Of a stretch of DNA of 61,098 nt, positions 18,501 to 27,080 are shown piece after piece. This DNA is from Clostridiales bacterium (lineage in GTDB: Bacteria; Bacillota; Clostridia; Christensenellales; Pumilibacteraceae). The position numbers were made by a program, and so were the translations under genes. The notes under the pieces were generated by a model, which did no database searches, had not been told where the DNA came from, and saw nothing but the letters and a program-made list of their open reading frames with translations. Every line of letters starts with the position of its first letter. Position 1 is the first letter of the stretch. Location: contig JAISMM010000005.1 in NCBI GenBank assembly GCA_031276725.1, positions 1 through 61,098 on the forward strand, read 5' to 3'.

Positions 18501-19573
18501 ACGACTATATAGTCTATCGCCGGCTCGAAGCAGGCGCACGTCTTTTTTGTAACGTAGTTGGGGATTTCGCCGAGGGTGTAGCCGAGCGCTATTAGGGTGG
18601 CGACCTTGGCGATCGGGTAGCCCGTGGCCTTACTCGCGAGCGCAGAGGAGCGGCTGACGCGCGGATTGACCTCTATGACGGCGTACTCGTTTTTGTCGGG
18701 CCTTAGGGCGAATTGGCAGTTGCAGCCGCCCTCGATCCCGAGCGCCGTTATAATGTCGAGCGCCGCCGAGCGCAGCATTTGGAATTCCTTGTTGGCGAGC
18801 GTTACGCAAGGGGCGACGACTATGCTGTCGCCCGTGTGTATGCCGACGGGGTCGAGGTTTTCCATAGAGCAGACGGCGACGGCGTTGCCCGCCCCGTCGC
18901 GCATAACCTCGAACTCGATTTCCTTCCAGCCGTAGATGCTTTTTTCGATTAAGACCTGCGTTATGGGCGACAGCTCCAAGCCGCCCTTAGCCGTTTCGCG
19001 AAGCTCGGACTCGCTCGCCGCGAGTCCGCCGCCCGCGCCGCCCAACGTAAACGCGGGGCGCACTATCACGGGGTAGCCGACGGACGCGGCGAATTCGACG
19101 GCGGACTCTACGTCGGTTACGACGAGCGAGGGAACGACGGGCTGACCGATAGAATTCATGGCGTCCTTAAACTGCTGACGATCCTCGGCCTTGTCGATGG
19201 TGTCGACGCGCATCCCCAAAAGTCTTACGTTGCGGCTTTCTAAAAAGCCGGATTTTGCCAGCTGCATACTCAACGTGAGTCCCGTTTGACCCCCCAACGA
19301 GGGCAGAATGCTGTCGGGCTTTTCAAAGTCGATTATGCGTTCGAGCGTGGGAACGGTGAGCGGCTCGATATAGATTTTGTCGGCCATAGCGCGGTCGGTC
19401 ATAATCGTGGCGGGGTTGGAGTTGACGAGCACGACGCTTACGCCCTCGGCTTTGAGGGTGCGGCAGGCTTGCGTTCCCGCGTAGTCGAATTCCGCCGCCT
19501 GGCCTATCGTGATAGGCCCCGACCCGATGACGAGAACTTTTTTTATACTTAAATCCTTAGGCATTGTTTTCAC
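15521..19573 (-). CDS. carB-dapF: Carbamoyl-phosphate synthase large subunit fused to diaminopimelate epimerase
   Basis: One uninterrupted frame of 1350 residues. Residues 1-1064 are a complete CarB: ATP-grasp half one, oligomerisation region, ATP-grasp half two (from about 550) and the methylglyoxal-synthase-like allosteric domain, ending ELVDINN. Residues 1065-1350 are a complete DapF, starting MRTEKQKLSFVKMHGAGNDYIY, with both catalytic cysteines (MCGNAVRC and MACGTGAC). CarB makes carbamoyl phosphate for pyrimidines and arginine; DapF makes meso-diaminopimelate for lysine and peptidoglycan. No ribosome binding site precedes the internal Met, which favours a true fusion over two genes, although a sequencing error removing a stop cannot be excluded. 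The start overlaps carA by 17 bases and the end overlaps pyrG by 4. Confidence 0.9.
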   Translation of the reverse strand: MKTMPKDLSIKKVLVIGSGPITIGQAAEFDYAGTQACRTLKAEGVSVVLVNSNPATIMTDRAMADKIYIEPLTVPTLERIIDFEKPDSILPSLGGQTGLTLSMQLAKSGFLESRNVRLLGMRVDTIDKAEDRQQFKDAMNSIGQPVVPSLVVTDVESAVEFAASVGYPVIVRPAFTLGGAGGGLAASESELRETAKGGLELSPITQVLIEKSIYGWKEIEFEVMRDGAGNAVAVCSMENLDPVGIHTGDSIVVAPCVTLANKEFQMLRSAALDIITALGIEGGCNCQFALRPDKNEYAVIEVNPRVSRSSALASKATGYPIAKVATLIALGYTLGEIPNYVTKKTCACFEPAIDYIVVKLPKWPFDKFVYAKRTLGTQMKATGEVMAIAPSFEMALMKAVRGAEGCETLSNSRFAEWDDQKIESQLMPARDFRIFVLFEALKRGMSVEKVAAITMIDKWFLNKIKNLCEFEDGLKDGLSPERYLRGKKLGYTDRALERLSGEKVKKRRNAVYKMVDTCAAEFDAETPYFYSTYDDENEALRFKEQHCTGKQRIIVFGSGPIRIGQGIEFDYASVHCVWALKEAGCEVIIVNNNPETVSTDFDTADRLYFEPLTPEDVDNIIATEKPWGVVVAFGGQTAIKLTDHLDKSGVRILGTPADSIDMAEDRKRFDALLEELQIARPKGTTVKTVTEALAAGAELGYPVLMRPSYVLGGQNMIIAFSEDDIREYMDVILRENPDNVILIDKYVQGAEIEVDAICDGEDILIPGIMEHIERAGIHSGDSIAVYPSYNTTDAENEKIVDYTERLAKALKTKGLVNIQYIIADGQIYVIEVNPRSSRTIPYISKVTGVPMIALASACMLGKKLRKLGYGTGLYKNSPYTAVKVPIFSFEKLADLDTHLGPEMKSTGEVLGVGKTLDEALYKGLVAAGYKMKREGGILITVRDSDKHEIGRLAKKYAELGFKIYSTSGTAAVIKRGGIPVTTVKKISESPLDNTMTLLNGGKIDLFVSTSTKGRIPSQDDVKLRRRATALAIPCLTSIDTADALADSLKSRYSQLNTELVDINNMRTEKQKLSFVKMHGAGNDYIYIDCLSAPVTNMESVAVNLSDRHFGVGGDGVVFIYPSAVADAQMRMFNADGTEGLMCGNAVRCVAKYLYDRGRIAPDRRDVTVDTKSGVKKLQLFVRGGKVLSARVDMGAPVFTPKRVPVNLDGESVINRAVTVGGEPNVITCVSMGNPHCVMFVDDVNSVNVEKIGKKIENDPLFPQRVNVEFVQVIDPTHISMRVWERGSGETMACGTGACASVVAGVVCGFLRRGQDVTVKLLGGDLIVDYTDETVFMTGGATEVFSGVVTL

Positions 19574-20639
19574 CTCTCATAAGCGCGATAAATCTGTCGA
19601 ACATAAATTCCGTGTCGAGCGGCCCCCCGCACGCCTCGGGGTGAAACTGCACCGAAAACGCCGGAATATTTTTGTAGTCGATCCCCTCGTTGGTGCCGTC
19701 GTTGGCGTTTGTAAAACGCATAAGCGCGACCGCCGAGCCGAGCGAGCCGCCCGCTACGGCGTAGCCGTGGTTTTGGCTCGTTATATAGATTCTGCCCGTA
19801 ACGGCGTCCCTTACGGGCTGATTGGCTCCCCGGTGGCCGTACTTCAATTTGACCGTTTTTGCGCCCATGGCAAGCGCCATAAGCTGATGACCGAGGCATA
19901 TTCCGAACGTCGGCAATTTTGAATCGAGCAGCTTTTTTAGCCCGGCGATTATTTGAACGTTGTCGGCGGGGTCGCCGCCGCCGTTCGACAGCATAAGCCC
20001 GTCGGGCTTTTCGGCAAGAATTTGTTCGGCGGTGGCGGAGTGCGGCGTTATTATGACCTCGCACCCGCGCGAAACGAGCTCGCGGGCGATATTCGCCTTT
20101 GCGCCCAAATCCCACAATACCACCCTGTATTTGCCGCCCTTATTTACGACGCGCCTTTGCTTTGACGAGGTTTTGCCCACCGCGTCCTCAATCCTGAACG
20201 CGGCGGCGCGGGCGAGCTTTTTTTTGATGTCGACTCTGTACGGCGTTATTACGCCGTTCATAACTCCCGCCTCGCGCAAAATACGCGTAAGACTGCGCGT
20301 GTCGATCCCCGCTATGCCGACTATGCCGTTCCTTATAAGGTAGTCGTTAAGCTCGCCGTCCATACGGAAGTTGCTGCCCTTATCGCAAAGCTCGCGCACT
20401 ATGTAGCCCGATAAATACGGCCTGTCGCTCTCGGCGTCGGCGGCGCACGCGCCGTAGTTGCCTATGAGCGGGAACGTCTGCGTTACAAGCTGACCGCAGT
20501 AGCTGGGGTCGGTTAATGTTTCGGTATAGCCGACCATAGCCGTAGTAAAGACGACCTCGCCTACCGCCTCGCCCCTCGCGCCCACCGACACGCCGTCGAA
20601 CACGTGGCCGTCCTCTAAAATCAAATACGCTTTTTCCAT
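19557..20639 (-). CDS. carA: Carbamoyl-phosphate synthase small (glutaminase) subunit
   Basis: Supplies ammonia from glutamine to CarB. The 360-residue product has the CarA-specific N-terminal domain (AYLILEDGHVFDGVSVGARG) and a class I amidotransferase domain with nucleophile Cys in FGICLGHQLMA, the QNHGYAV loop and FHPEACGGP. The ATG at 20639 was chosen because GAGGTG lies 12 bases upstream within the end of purF; a GTG at 20654 in the same frame is an alternative. The 3' end overlaps carB, so both subunits are coupled. Confidence 0.95.
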   Translation of the reverse strand: MEKAYLILEDGHVFDGVSVGARGEAVGEVVFTTAMVGYTETLTDPSYCGQLVTQTFPLIGNYGACAADAESDRPYLSGYIVRELCDKGSNFRMDGELNDYLIRNGIVGIAGIDTRSLTRILREAGVMNGVITPYRVDIKKKLARAAAFRIEDAVGKTSSKQRRVVNKGGKYRVVLWDLGAKANIARELVSRGCEVIITPHSATAEQILAEKPDGLMLSNGGGDPADNVQIIAGLKKLLDSKLPTFGICLGHQLMALAMGAKTVKLKYGHRGANQPVRDAVTGRIYITSQNHGYAVAGGSLGSAVALMRFTNANDGTNEGIDYKNIPAFSVQFHPEACGGPLDTEFMFDRFIALMRGENNA

Positions 20640-20655
20640 ATTATTACCGTTCACC

Positions 20656-22092
20656 TCAATTCTTCCAATCGTCGAATTTGTCTTTTTTTGTTTCGGCGAC
20701 CCCGACGGGATAGTCGCCCGTAAAGCACCCCGCGCAAAAGCCCGGCTTGCCGCCGTTGAGCGAGCAAAGATTTTCTAAGCTCAAATATTCCAAGCTGTCC
20801 GCGCCTATGCGCTCGCGAATCTGTTCGACGTTACAGCGGCAGGCTATAAGATTATCCTTGCTGTCGATGTCGGTGCCGAAGTGGCATTCGTGCGTGAAGG
20901 GCGGCGACGAGATGCGCATATGAACCTCGCTTGCGCCCGCGCGTTTTAGGGCGGCTATAATCTTGGCGCTCGTCGTTCCGCGCACGATCGAGTCGTCGAC
21001 CAAAACCACGCGCTTGCCCGCGACCGACACCCTGAGCGGGTTAAGCTTTGTCAGAACTATGTTGTCGCGCGAAAGCTGGTCGGGGGCGATGAAGCTGCGG
21101 CCCACGTAGCGGTTTTTTACGAACGCCTGACCGTATTCGAGGCCCGACTCCATATGGTAGCCGAACGCCGCGTCTAGCCCCGAATCCGGCACGCCGCAAA
21201 CTATGTCGGCGTCGGTCTTACGCTGACGCGCCAAGGCTCTTCCCATTTCGATACGCGCCGTGTGGACGCTTATGCCGTCGATAAAGCTGTCGGGCCGCGC
21301 AAAGTAGACGAACTCGAACACGCAAAGCCCGCGCTTGGCGTCCTTGCAATTGTGGCGCTTAGTCTTAACGATACCCGTCCCGTCGGCGCAAACAAGCTCG
21401 CCCGGCAGAACGTCGCGCGTAAATTCCGCGCCGATGGCGTCGAGGGCGCAGCTTTCGGACGCGAACGCCGTGGCGCCGCCCGCCTTGCCCGTGCAAAGCG
21501 GCCTAAAACCGTTTTTGTCGCGCAAGGCGTAGAGCTTGTCCTTTGTTAGAATCACTATCGAGTACGCGCCCTCGCACACGTTAAGCAGATTGAAAACCGC
21601 GTCGAAAAAGTCCGCGCCCGCGACGACCGCGTCGATAATCAGCTTGTTGAGAACCTCGGAATCGTTCGTGGTGTGAAACACCTTGCCGCTCCTTATCATC
21701 TTGTCGCGCAAAAAAGCCGCGTTGGTTATGTTGCCGTTATGCGACAGGGCGAACGTAACCTTAGAGTGCGTCGTCGCTATGGGTTGAGTGTTTTCGACGT
21801 TGTTTATGCCGGTTGTGGAATAGCGGACGTGGCCGGACGCCGAGAGCGTTTCGGGTACGGCGGCTAATTCGTCCTTTGTAAAAATGTCCGCCACAAGCCC
21901 CAAGCCCTTGCGGCACACAAGCTGCGGTTCCGTAAAATAAGTAGTCTGCGAGTCGTCAAAATAGGCTATCCCCGCGCCCTCCTGCCCTCTGTGTTGCAGG
22001 GCCAAAAGCGCGGTCGCCGCGACCGCCGCCGCTTTGAACGGCTTTGGCGCGATTATTCCGAAAACTCCGCATTCTTCTCGTGGTTTACTCAT
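20656..22092 (-). CDS. purF: Amidophosphoribosyltransferase
   Basis: First committed step of purine synthesis: PRPP and glutamine give 5-phosphoribosylamine. The 478-residue protein is of the Bacillus type. It has a short propeptide (MSKPREE) before the catalytic Cys of CGVFGII, the PRPP loop VVLVDDSIVRGTTSAKI, and C-terminal iron-sulfur ligands including FCAGCFTGDYP. It heads purF-carA-carB/dapF-pyrG, so purine and pyrimidine entry enzymes share one transcript. The other pur genes are not in the window. RBS AAAGGA precedes the ATG. Confidence 0.96.
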   Translation of the reverse strand: MSKPREECGVFGIIAPKPFKAAAVAATALLALQHRGQEGAGIAYFDDSQTTYFTEPQLVCRKGLGLVADIFTKDELAAVPETLSASGHVRYSTTGINNVENTQPIATTHSKVTFALSHNGNITNAAFLRDKMIRSGKVFHTTNDSEVLNKLIIDAVVAGADFFDAVFNLLNVCEGAYSIVILTKDKLYALRDKNGFRPLCTGKAGGATAFASESCALDAIGAEFTRDVLPGELVCADGTGIVKTKRHNCKDAKRGLCVFEFVYFARPDSFIDGISVHTARIEMGRALARQRKTDADIVCGVPDSGLDAAFGYHMESGLEYGQAFVKNRYVGRSFIAPDQLSRDNIVLTKLNPLRVSVAGKRVVLVDDSIVRGTTSAKIIAALKRAGASEVHMRISSPPFTHECHFGTDIDSKDNLIACRCNVEQIRERIGADSLEYLSLENLCSLNGGKPGFCAGCFTGDYPVGVAETKKDKFDDWKN

Positions 22093-22122
22093 TTTTATCC
22101 TTTTAACGTGGTTTTGTCGCGA

Positions 22123-23781
22123 CTAGTCGAATATTTTATTTAGATATGCCGTAAGTTTTTCAAATACCAGGGTGTTTTCGGCGGGAGTTTTGCACGCCGT
22201 CAAATAAGTTTTTATGAGCGGCTCGGTGCCGGACGGACGAACTACGAGCGACGTGCCCGAGTCCGTTATAAAGCGCAAAACGTCCGACGGCGGCAAATCC
22301 GGCTCGGGCTTGTTAAGGTAGTCGACCGACCTTGTTACCGGCTCGCCCGCAAGCGAACCGGGCGGGGCGGCGCGAAGCTCCTTTAAGAGCCGCGCCATTT
22401 TTGCGCTGCCGTCGGCGCCTGGGAACTCGAACGATATAAGGCGGTGCTCGTAGTAACCGAACTCCTTGTAAAGCTCGCCGAGTCTGTCGGCGAGCGTTTT
22501 GCCCGCGCGTTTATAGTGCGCCGCCATCTGCGCCGTGAGCATCGCGGCGACAACCGCGTCCTTATCGCGCACGTACGAGCCCGACAAATAGCCGTAGCTT
22601 TCCTCGAAGCCCAAAACGAATCTGTCCGCCTCGCCGTTTTTTTCGAGCCGCCCGATAACGTCGCCGATATACTTAAAGCCCGTCAGAACGTCGAACACCT
22701 CCGCGCCGTATTGTTCCGCGATTTTGACGGCTAAATCCGTCGTTACTATCGTTTTTACCAAAACGGGCTTTGCGGGCAGCGTTCCGGCTTTTTTGCGCGC
22801 CGCGAATATATAGTCGGTCAAAAGTACCCCGGTTTCGTTGCCGCTAAGGAGCTTGTAGCCGTCCCCCGTTTTTACGGCGACGCCCATTCTGTCGGCGTCG
22901 GGGTCGGTGGCTATAAGTAAGTCCGCGCCCCTTTGCTCCGCCAGCTTTAACCCTAGCTCCAACGCCGCGCGCTTTTCGGGGTTGGGGTAGGGGCAGGTCG
23001 TAAAATTCCCGTCGGGCGTCCCCTGCTCCTTAACGATATAAATATCCCGAACGCCGCTTTCGCGCAAAATCTGCGGCACAAGCCGGTAGCCCGCTCCGTT
23101 AAGGGGCGAATACGCCACGCTAAGCCCGTCCGCGCTCCCGAGCGAGCGCTCCCTTACCGCCGCCGTATAAGCCCTTTCGACCGACGGATCGGCGACCGTT
23201 ATCATTCCCGACTTAACGAGCGCGTCGTAGCCGTCGGACTTAACCTTAAAGGGGTCGACTCCGTTTATAAAGCCGATCATCTCGCGGGCGGCGCCGTCGG
23301 TAAGCTGGCAGCCGTCCGCGCCGTAGACCTTGTAGCCGTTGTATCTTGCGGGGTTGTGGCTCGCCGTTATCATAACGCCGACGTCGGCCTTTACCGTCCG
23401 CGTCAAGAACGAGAGGAACGGCGTGGGCATAAGCTCCGCCGTTATATAGACCCTTATGCCGTTCGAGGCGAACACCGCCGCCGCCGTTTTTGCGAACGCG
23501 TCCGACTTTATGCGGCTGTCGTACGATATAGCCGCCGTCGTTTGACCCTTACTTTTCATATTGTCGGCTATGCCCTGCGTAACCTTGGCGATAGTCAAAA
23601 CGTTAAGGCAGTTGGTCCCCGCGCCTATCTCGCCGCGCAAACCGCCCGTCCCGAATTCGAGTTCCTTATAAAACGCGTTTTTGACCGCGTTTTCGTCGTC
23701 CTTCATTTTTAGAAGCAGCGCTTTCAATTCCGAATCGGCGACGTTTTTTGTCCAATATTCAAACCGTTCCTTGTAATCCAT
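22123..23781 (-). CDS. pgcA: Phosphoglucomutase/phosphomannomutase
   Basis: Interconverts hexose 1- and 6-phosphates in the alpha-D-phosphohexomutase family. The 552-residue protein has the phosphoserine loop TASHNPARYNGYKVYG, metal loop DPDADRMG, sugar loop GFEESYGYL and phosphate-binding RPSGTEPLIKTY. Length and sequence suit the PgcA group (phosphoglucomutase with some mannomutase activity) better than GlmM. The ATG at 23781 was chosen because GGAGGAA precedes it and the promoter -10 lies at 23807-23812. An upstream in-frame start at 23835 would lie inside the promoter. Confidence 0.92.
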   Translation of the reverse strand: MDYKERFEYWTKNVADSELKALLLKMKDDENAVKNAFYKELEFGTGGLRGEIGAGTNCLNVLTIAKVTQGIADNMKSKGQTTAAISYDSRIKSDAFAKTAAAVFASNGIRVYITAELMPTPFLSFLTRTVKADVGVMITASHNPARYNGYKVYGADGCQLTDGAAREMIGFINGVDPFKVKSDGYDALVKSGMITVADPSVERAYTAAVRERSLGSADGLSVAYSPLNGAGYRLVPQILRESGVRDIYIVKEQGTPDGNFTTCPYPNPEKRAALELGLKLAEQRGADLLIATDPDADRMGVAVKTGDGYKLLSGNETGVLLTDYIFAARKKAGTLPAKPVLVKTIVTTDLAVKIAEQYGAEVFDVLTGFKYIGDVIGRLEKNGEADRFVLGFEESYGYLSGSYVRDKDAVVAAMLTAQMAAHYKRAGKTLADRLGELYKEFGYYEHRLISFEFPGADGSAKMARLLKELRAAPPGSLAGEPVTRSVDYLNKPEPDLPPSDVLRFITDSGTSLVVRPSGTEPLIKTYLTACKTPAENTLVFEKLTAYLNKIFD

Positions 23782-23806
23782 AGGCGTTCCTCCGTCCGTT
23801 TTTTTC

Positions 23807-23835
23807 ATTATACCAAATCTATCAAAAAAACTCAA
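23807..23835 (-). promoter_or_regulatory. Promoter of pgcA
   Basis: On the minus strand, TTGAGT (23835-23830) and TATAAT (23812-23807) are separated by 17 bases. The start site near 23800 gives a short leader of about 19 bases that carries the GGAGGAA ribosome binding site. Confidence 0.8.
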
Positions 23836-23880
23836 CTAAAATTTGCACCCTCGCCAAAAATTTTCTGTTCGTACATATAT

Positions 23881-23909
23881 TTGACAGCCGCACAATAAAG
23901 GTGTATAAT
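23881..23909 (+). promoter_or_regulatory. Perfect consensus promoter, leaderless arrangement
   Basis: TTGACA (23881-23886), 17-base spacer, TATAAT (23904-23909). The -10 box ends only seven bases before the ATG at 23917, so transcription should begin at or one base before the start codon. No ribosome binding site is possible. Confidence 0.85.
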
Positions 23910-23916
23910 ACCGATT

Positions 23917-24858
23917 ATGAGAAAGAAACGTTTGGGTTCTATGTTTTTTATTTACGCACTGTTCGGGGTAACCTTCGGCGGAGCGGCGATCGGAATCTTT
24001 TTTGGGCTTATTATGCCGAATATCGCCGACAAACACGTCGCCAAGCACGGAACGGAGGTTACGGCTACCGTTACCGCCGTACGCACCAATACGACCGTCA
24101 ACGGCGAGCCGTATTACAGAATCGAGTTCGAGTACGCCGACCAAAACGGCGAAATTAAAGCGGGTAGGACGAACGACGCGTACACGGAGCGCGAGGCGAA
24201 AGCTATTAAGGACGCGGGCGTTATTCAAATCAAATACCTTAACGGACGCGCGGTCGCGGCGGATTTTAAGTCCGGCGGCGCGACCGGGTCGTGGTTCTTT
24301 TGGATATTCGTGCTTGCGTTCGGCGCGGTGGGCGCGGGAATGACGGCGGCGTTTTGGGTAAAGGTCGCAAGGGCGGTAGGCTACGCGCGCATATATAGAG
24401 TCGGGCGCGACGACACGGGAACGTTTTTAGACGGCGTCTGCGGAATGTACGTGAACGGCACGCCGTACAATAGCATAATTTTCGAGTTCGAGGACGACGC
24501 GGGAATAAAGCGGCAGATAAAAACGGGCGCGGACTATCTGACGTGGGAAACGGAGGTTTTGCGCCGTATAAGAAAAATCGACATTAAATATTTGGGCAAA
24601 AAGGCAATTATAACGCACGACATAACGCAAACGGACAAGGACGGACTTTTGGCGGACATAAAAAATACCGGGCGCGGCGCGGATATTTTTGCCGAAAGCG
24701 ACGCCGTTTATAAGGTGCTTTGCAAGGAGCTCGACAAGGAGCCGGACGCGGCGGCGAGGAGCGAGCTTTTACAGAGCCACGCCTCCGCGATAGACGCCGA
24801 CACCTACGCCGCGCTCGCCGAATACATAGATACGCTTTCGGCGGCGGAGAATAAATGA
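23917..24858 (+). CDS. DUF3592-like membrane protein
   Basis: The 313-residue product has an N-terminal membrane span (residues about 9-34) and a second near residues 125-148. Two soluble segments of similar type follow each span ([17 protein letters not shown] with [13 protein letters not shown], later [14 protein letters not shown] with [12 protein letters not shown]), resembling DUF3592 beta-rich domains. A helical tail ends the protein. Function is unknown; it is probably in the cytoplasmic membrane. The gene is expected to be translated from a leaderless message. mgsA follows 28 bases downstream. Confidence 0.7.
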   Translation: MRKKRLGSMFFIYALFGVTFGGAAIGIFFGLIMPNIADKHVAKHGTEVTATVTAVRTNTTVNGEPYYRIEFEYADQNGEIKAGRTNDAYTEREAKAIKDAGVIQIKYLNGRAVAADFKSGGATGSWFFWIFVLAFGAVGAGMTAAFWVKVARAVGYARIYRVGRDDTGTFLDGVCGMYVNGTPYNSIIFEFEDDAGIKRQIKTGADYLTWETEVLRRIRKIDIKYLGKKAIITHDITQTDKDGLLADIKNTGRGADIFAESDAVYKVLCKELDKEPDAAARSELLQSHASAIDADTYAALAEYIDTLSAAENK

Positions 24859-24886
24859 TTATAAGAAGGACGGAGAACAAACATTT

Positions 24887-25261
24887 ATGAGAATAGCGCT
24901 TATAGCTCACGACAAGAAAAAAGCCGATATGATAGATTTGGCGGTCGAGTATAGGGACGTGCTTAGTAAGCACGAGCTTTTTGCCACGGGTACGACCGGA
25001 ACGCTTGTGATGGGCGAAACGGGACTCGACGTAACGAGGATGAAAAGCGGGCCGCTAGGCGGCGATCAGCAGATAGGCTCGATGATAGCGGACGGGCGGC
25101 TCGACCTTGTTATATTTTTGCGCGACCCCCTTACGAGCCAGCCGCACGAGCCGGACGTTTCGGCGCTGTTGCGGCTTTGCGACGTGCAGTCCATTCCGCT
25201 TGCGACAAACCGCAAGAGCGCGGAGATTATGCTTGCCGCCCTTAAAAACGGCGCGATTTAG
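24887..25261 (+). CDS. mgsA: Methylglyoxal synthase
   Basis: Converts dihydroxyacetone phosphate to methylglyoxal and phosphate, a bypass that relieves phosphate-limited glycolysis. The 124-residue protein has the family core: [18 protein letters not shown] (phosphate binding), the catalytic Asp region [11 protein letters not shown] and [21 protein letters not shown]. It is slightly shorter than E. coli MgsA but complete. It is a free-standing enzyme, distinct from the MGS-like domain in CarB nearby. GGAG lies upstream of the ATG. Confidence 0.95.
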   Translation: MRIALIAHDKKKADMIDLAVEYRDVLSKHELFATGTTGTLVMGETGLDVTRMKSGPLGGDQQIGSMIADGRLDLVIFLRDPLTSQPHEPDVSALLRLCDVQSIPLATNRKSAEIMLAALKNGAI

Positions 25262-25264
25262 ATT

Positions 25265-26170
25265 GTGGAGCAAATAGTAAAAATAGAGAATTTATTAAAG
25301 CGGTTCGGCGGCGTAACGGCCGTGAACGGCGTTTCGTTCAACGTCGGGCGCGGCTCGCTTTTTGCGTTTTTGGGGACGAACGGCGCGGGTAAATCGACCA
25401 CCATCAACATACTTTGCCAAATTCTTAAAAAGGACGGCGGGCGGGTTTTAATCGACGGACTCGACATAGATTCGGATTCGCGGCGCGTTAAGGAGCGCGT
25501 TGGCGTCGTGTTTCAAAACAGCGTCCTCGACAACGAGCTGACGGTACTCGAAAACCTGCGCTCGCGGGCGGCGTTCTACAAAAAGGATACCGTGAGGGAT
25601 TTGACCGAAATCATAGACGGCTTTAATCTGGGCGACGTTTTGAACGGGCGCTTTTCAAGGCTGTCGGGCGGGCAGCGGCGGCGCGTCGACATCGCCCGGG
25701 CTATGCTGTCATCCCCCAAGCTCCTCTTTTTGGACGAGCCGACGACCGGGTTAGACCCCGCCGCCCGCCGCGCCGTTTGGGACATACTCGGGCGGCTGAA
25801 ATCGCGCGGGCTGACCGTTTTTTTGACGACGCACTATATGGAGGAAACGGCGCGCGCCGACGAGGTCGTCATTATCGACGGCGGCTCCGTCGCGGCGTCC
25901 GGCACGCCCGACGGCCTTAAAAGCCTTTACGCGTCGGATTCGGCGCGGATTATAGCCCCGCGAACGCCAAAAACCGACAAAATTCTGGCGGATTCGGGAA
26001 TCGAATTTACATACGCCGAAAACGCTTACACCGCCTTATTCCCGTCCGTCCGCGCCGCCCTGGACTTTTTGCACGCCCGCAAGGAATTCGCCGATTTTGA
26101 GATTGTGAAGGGCGGGATGGACGACGTGTTTTTGCGCGTAACAAAAAAACAAGGAAATAGAAATGCTTAA
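25265..26170 (+). CDS. ABC-2 exporter ATP-binding protein
   Basis: 301-residue ATPase of the DrrA/CcmA-like group: Walker A GTNGAGKST near residue 38, signature LSGGQRRRVDIARAM, Walker B LLFLDEPTTGLDP, then H-loop LTTHYMEE and a C-terminal DrrA-like domain. The start is GTG four bases after mgsA, with no good ribosome binding site, which suggests coupling to mgsA. It overlaps the permease gene by 8 bases. The substrate is unknown; related exporters move drugs, lipids or peptides. Confidence 0.9.
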   Translation: MEQIVKIENLLKRFGGVTAVNGVSFNVGRGSLFAFLGTNGAGKSTTINILCQILKKDGGRVLIDGLDIDSDSRRVKERVGVVFQNSVLDNELTVLENLRSRAAFYKKDTVRDLTEIIDGFNLGDVLNGRFSRLSGGQRRRVDIARAMLSSPKLLFLDEPTTGLDPAARRAVWDILGRLKSRGLTVFLTTHYMEETARADEVVIIDGGSVAASGTPDGLKSLYASDSARIIAPRTPKTDKILADSGIEFTYAENAYTALFPSVRAALDFLHARKEFADFEIVKGGMDDVFLRVTKKQGNRNA

Positions 26171-27047
26171 AGCTTTGATAATCCGCAATATAAAAATATT
26201 CCTGCGCAACAAGGCGACGCTACTTTTTACGTGCGTTTCGCCGCTTATAATACTCGTTTTGTACACGATGTTCCTGCGCAAAATGTACGTGTCGCACACC
26301 GAGGGCGGCTATTGGGATTCGTCCTCCTCGATTCCGACGGAGCTCGCAAAGCGCATCGTGGACGGCTGGCTTATTGCGGGCGTGCTGTCGGTGAGTATAA
26401 TGTCGGTCGCGCTCAACAGCTGCTTTATTATGGCGGCGGACAAGCAAAACGGAGTCGTAAACGACCTTACCGCCTCGCCCGTAAATCCGCTTACGGTTAC
26501 GGCGGCGTACTATATATCCTCGCTGATTTTGACGCTCGCCGTGTCGGGTGCGCTTTTAGCGGCGGCGTTTATTTACTGCGCGTGCGGCGGGGCGACGTAT
26601 ACGGCGGCGGACGTGTTTTTGATAATCTGTAACCTTATAGTGTCGGCGCTCAGCGCGGTGGCGGCGATGACGCTCGTTATGGGCTTTTTTAGAAGTCTTG
26701 CGGCGGCGGGCGCGTTTTCGGGCGTTTTCAGCGTTATGATCGGCTTTTTTACGGGCGCGTTTATGCCGCTGTCGTGGTTTCCGCAGGGCCTTGTAAAGGC
26801 GGCGACGCTCGTACCCGGGGCGCATTCGGCGAACCTGTTCAGACGCTTTTTTATGCTGTCGCAGGCGGTAGATTTGCCCGCCGCCACGCAAGAGCGGATA
26901 ACCGGCCACTTTATTTTGACGCCGCAATTCGTCGGCGCCGAAATTTCCGTCGGCGCGGAATTCGCCGTTTTAGCCGCCTCCGTGCTGTTCTTTTTGGCGC
27001 TAAGCGTAATTGTCGGGTTAGTCAAGCGGCGCAATAAACGCCGCTAA
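26163..27047 (+). CDS. ABC-2 type exporter permease
   Basis: 294 residues with about six membrane spans: a first span near residue 20-38, an extracellular loop with the GGYWDSSSS segment, then a block of spans from residue 75 on. This matches the ABC2_membrane family. It pairs with the ATPase encoded immediately upstream, whose gene overlaps it. Together they form a half-transporter expected to dimerise. The C-terminus is basic (KRRNKRR), consistent with a cytoplasmic end. Confidence 0.88.
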   Translation: MLKALIIRNIKIFLRNKATLLFTCVSPLIILVLYTMFLRKMYVSHTEGGYWDSSSSIPTELAKRIVDGWLIAGVLSVSIMSVALNSCFIMAADKQNGVVNDLTASPVNPLTVTAAYYISSLILTLAVSGALLAAAFIYCACGGATYTAADVFLIICNLIVSALSAVAAMTLVMGFFRSLAAAGAFSGVFSVMIGFFTGAFMPLSWFPQGLVKAATLVPGAHSANLFRRFFMLSQAVDLPAATQERITGHFILTPQFVGAEISVGAEFAVLAASVLFFLALSVIVGLVKRRNKRR

Positions 27048-27080
27048 ATTTGCCGCTCGTTACTCCCCCCCCGCTCGCCG

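Noticed and set aside
23782..23835. Longer start for the phosphoglucomutase
   Set aside because: The upstream Met lies inside the pgcA promoter, while 23781 has GGAGGAA in front.
27066..27073. Run of eight C between convergent genes as a phase switch
   Set aside because: It lies after both stop codons and not in a promoter or coding frame.
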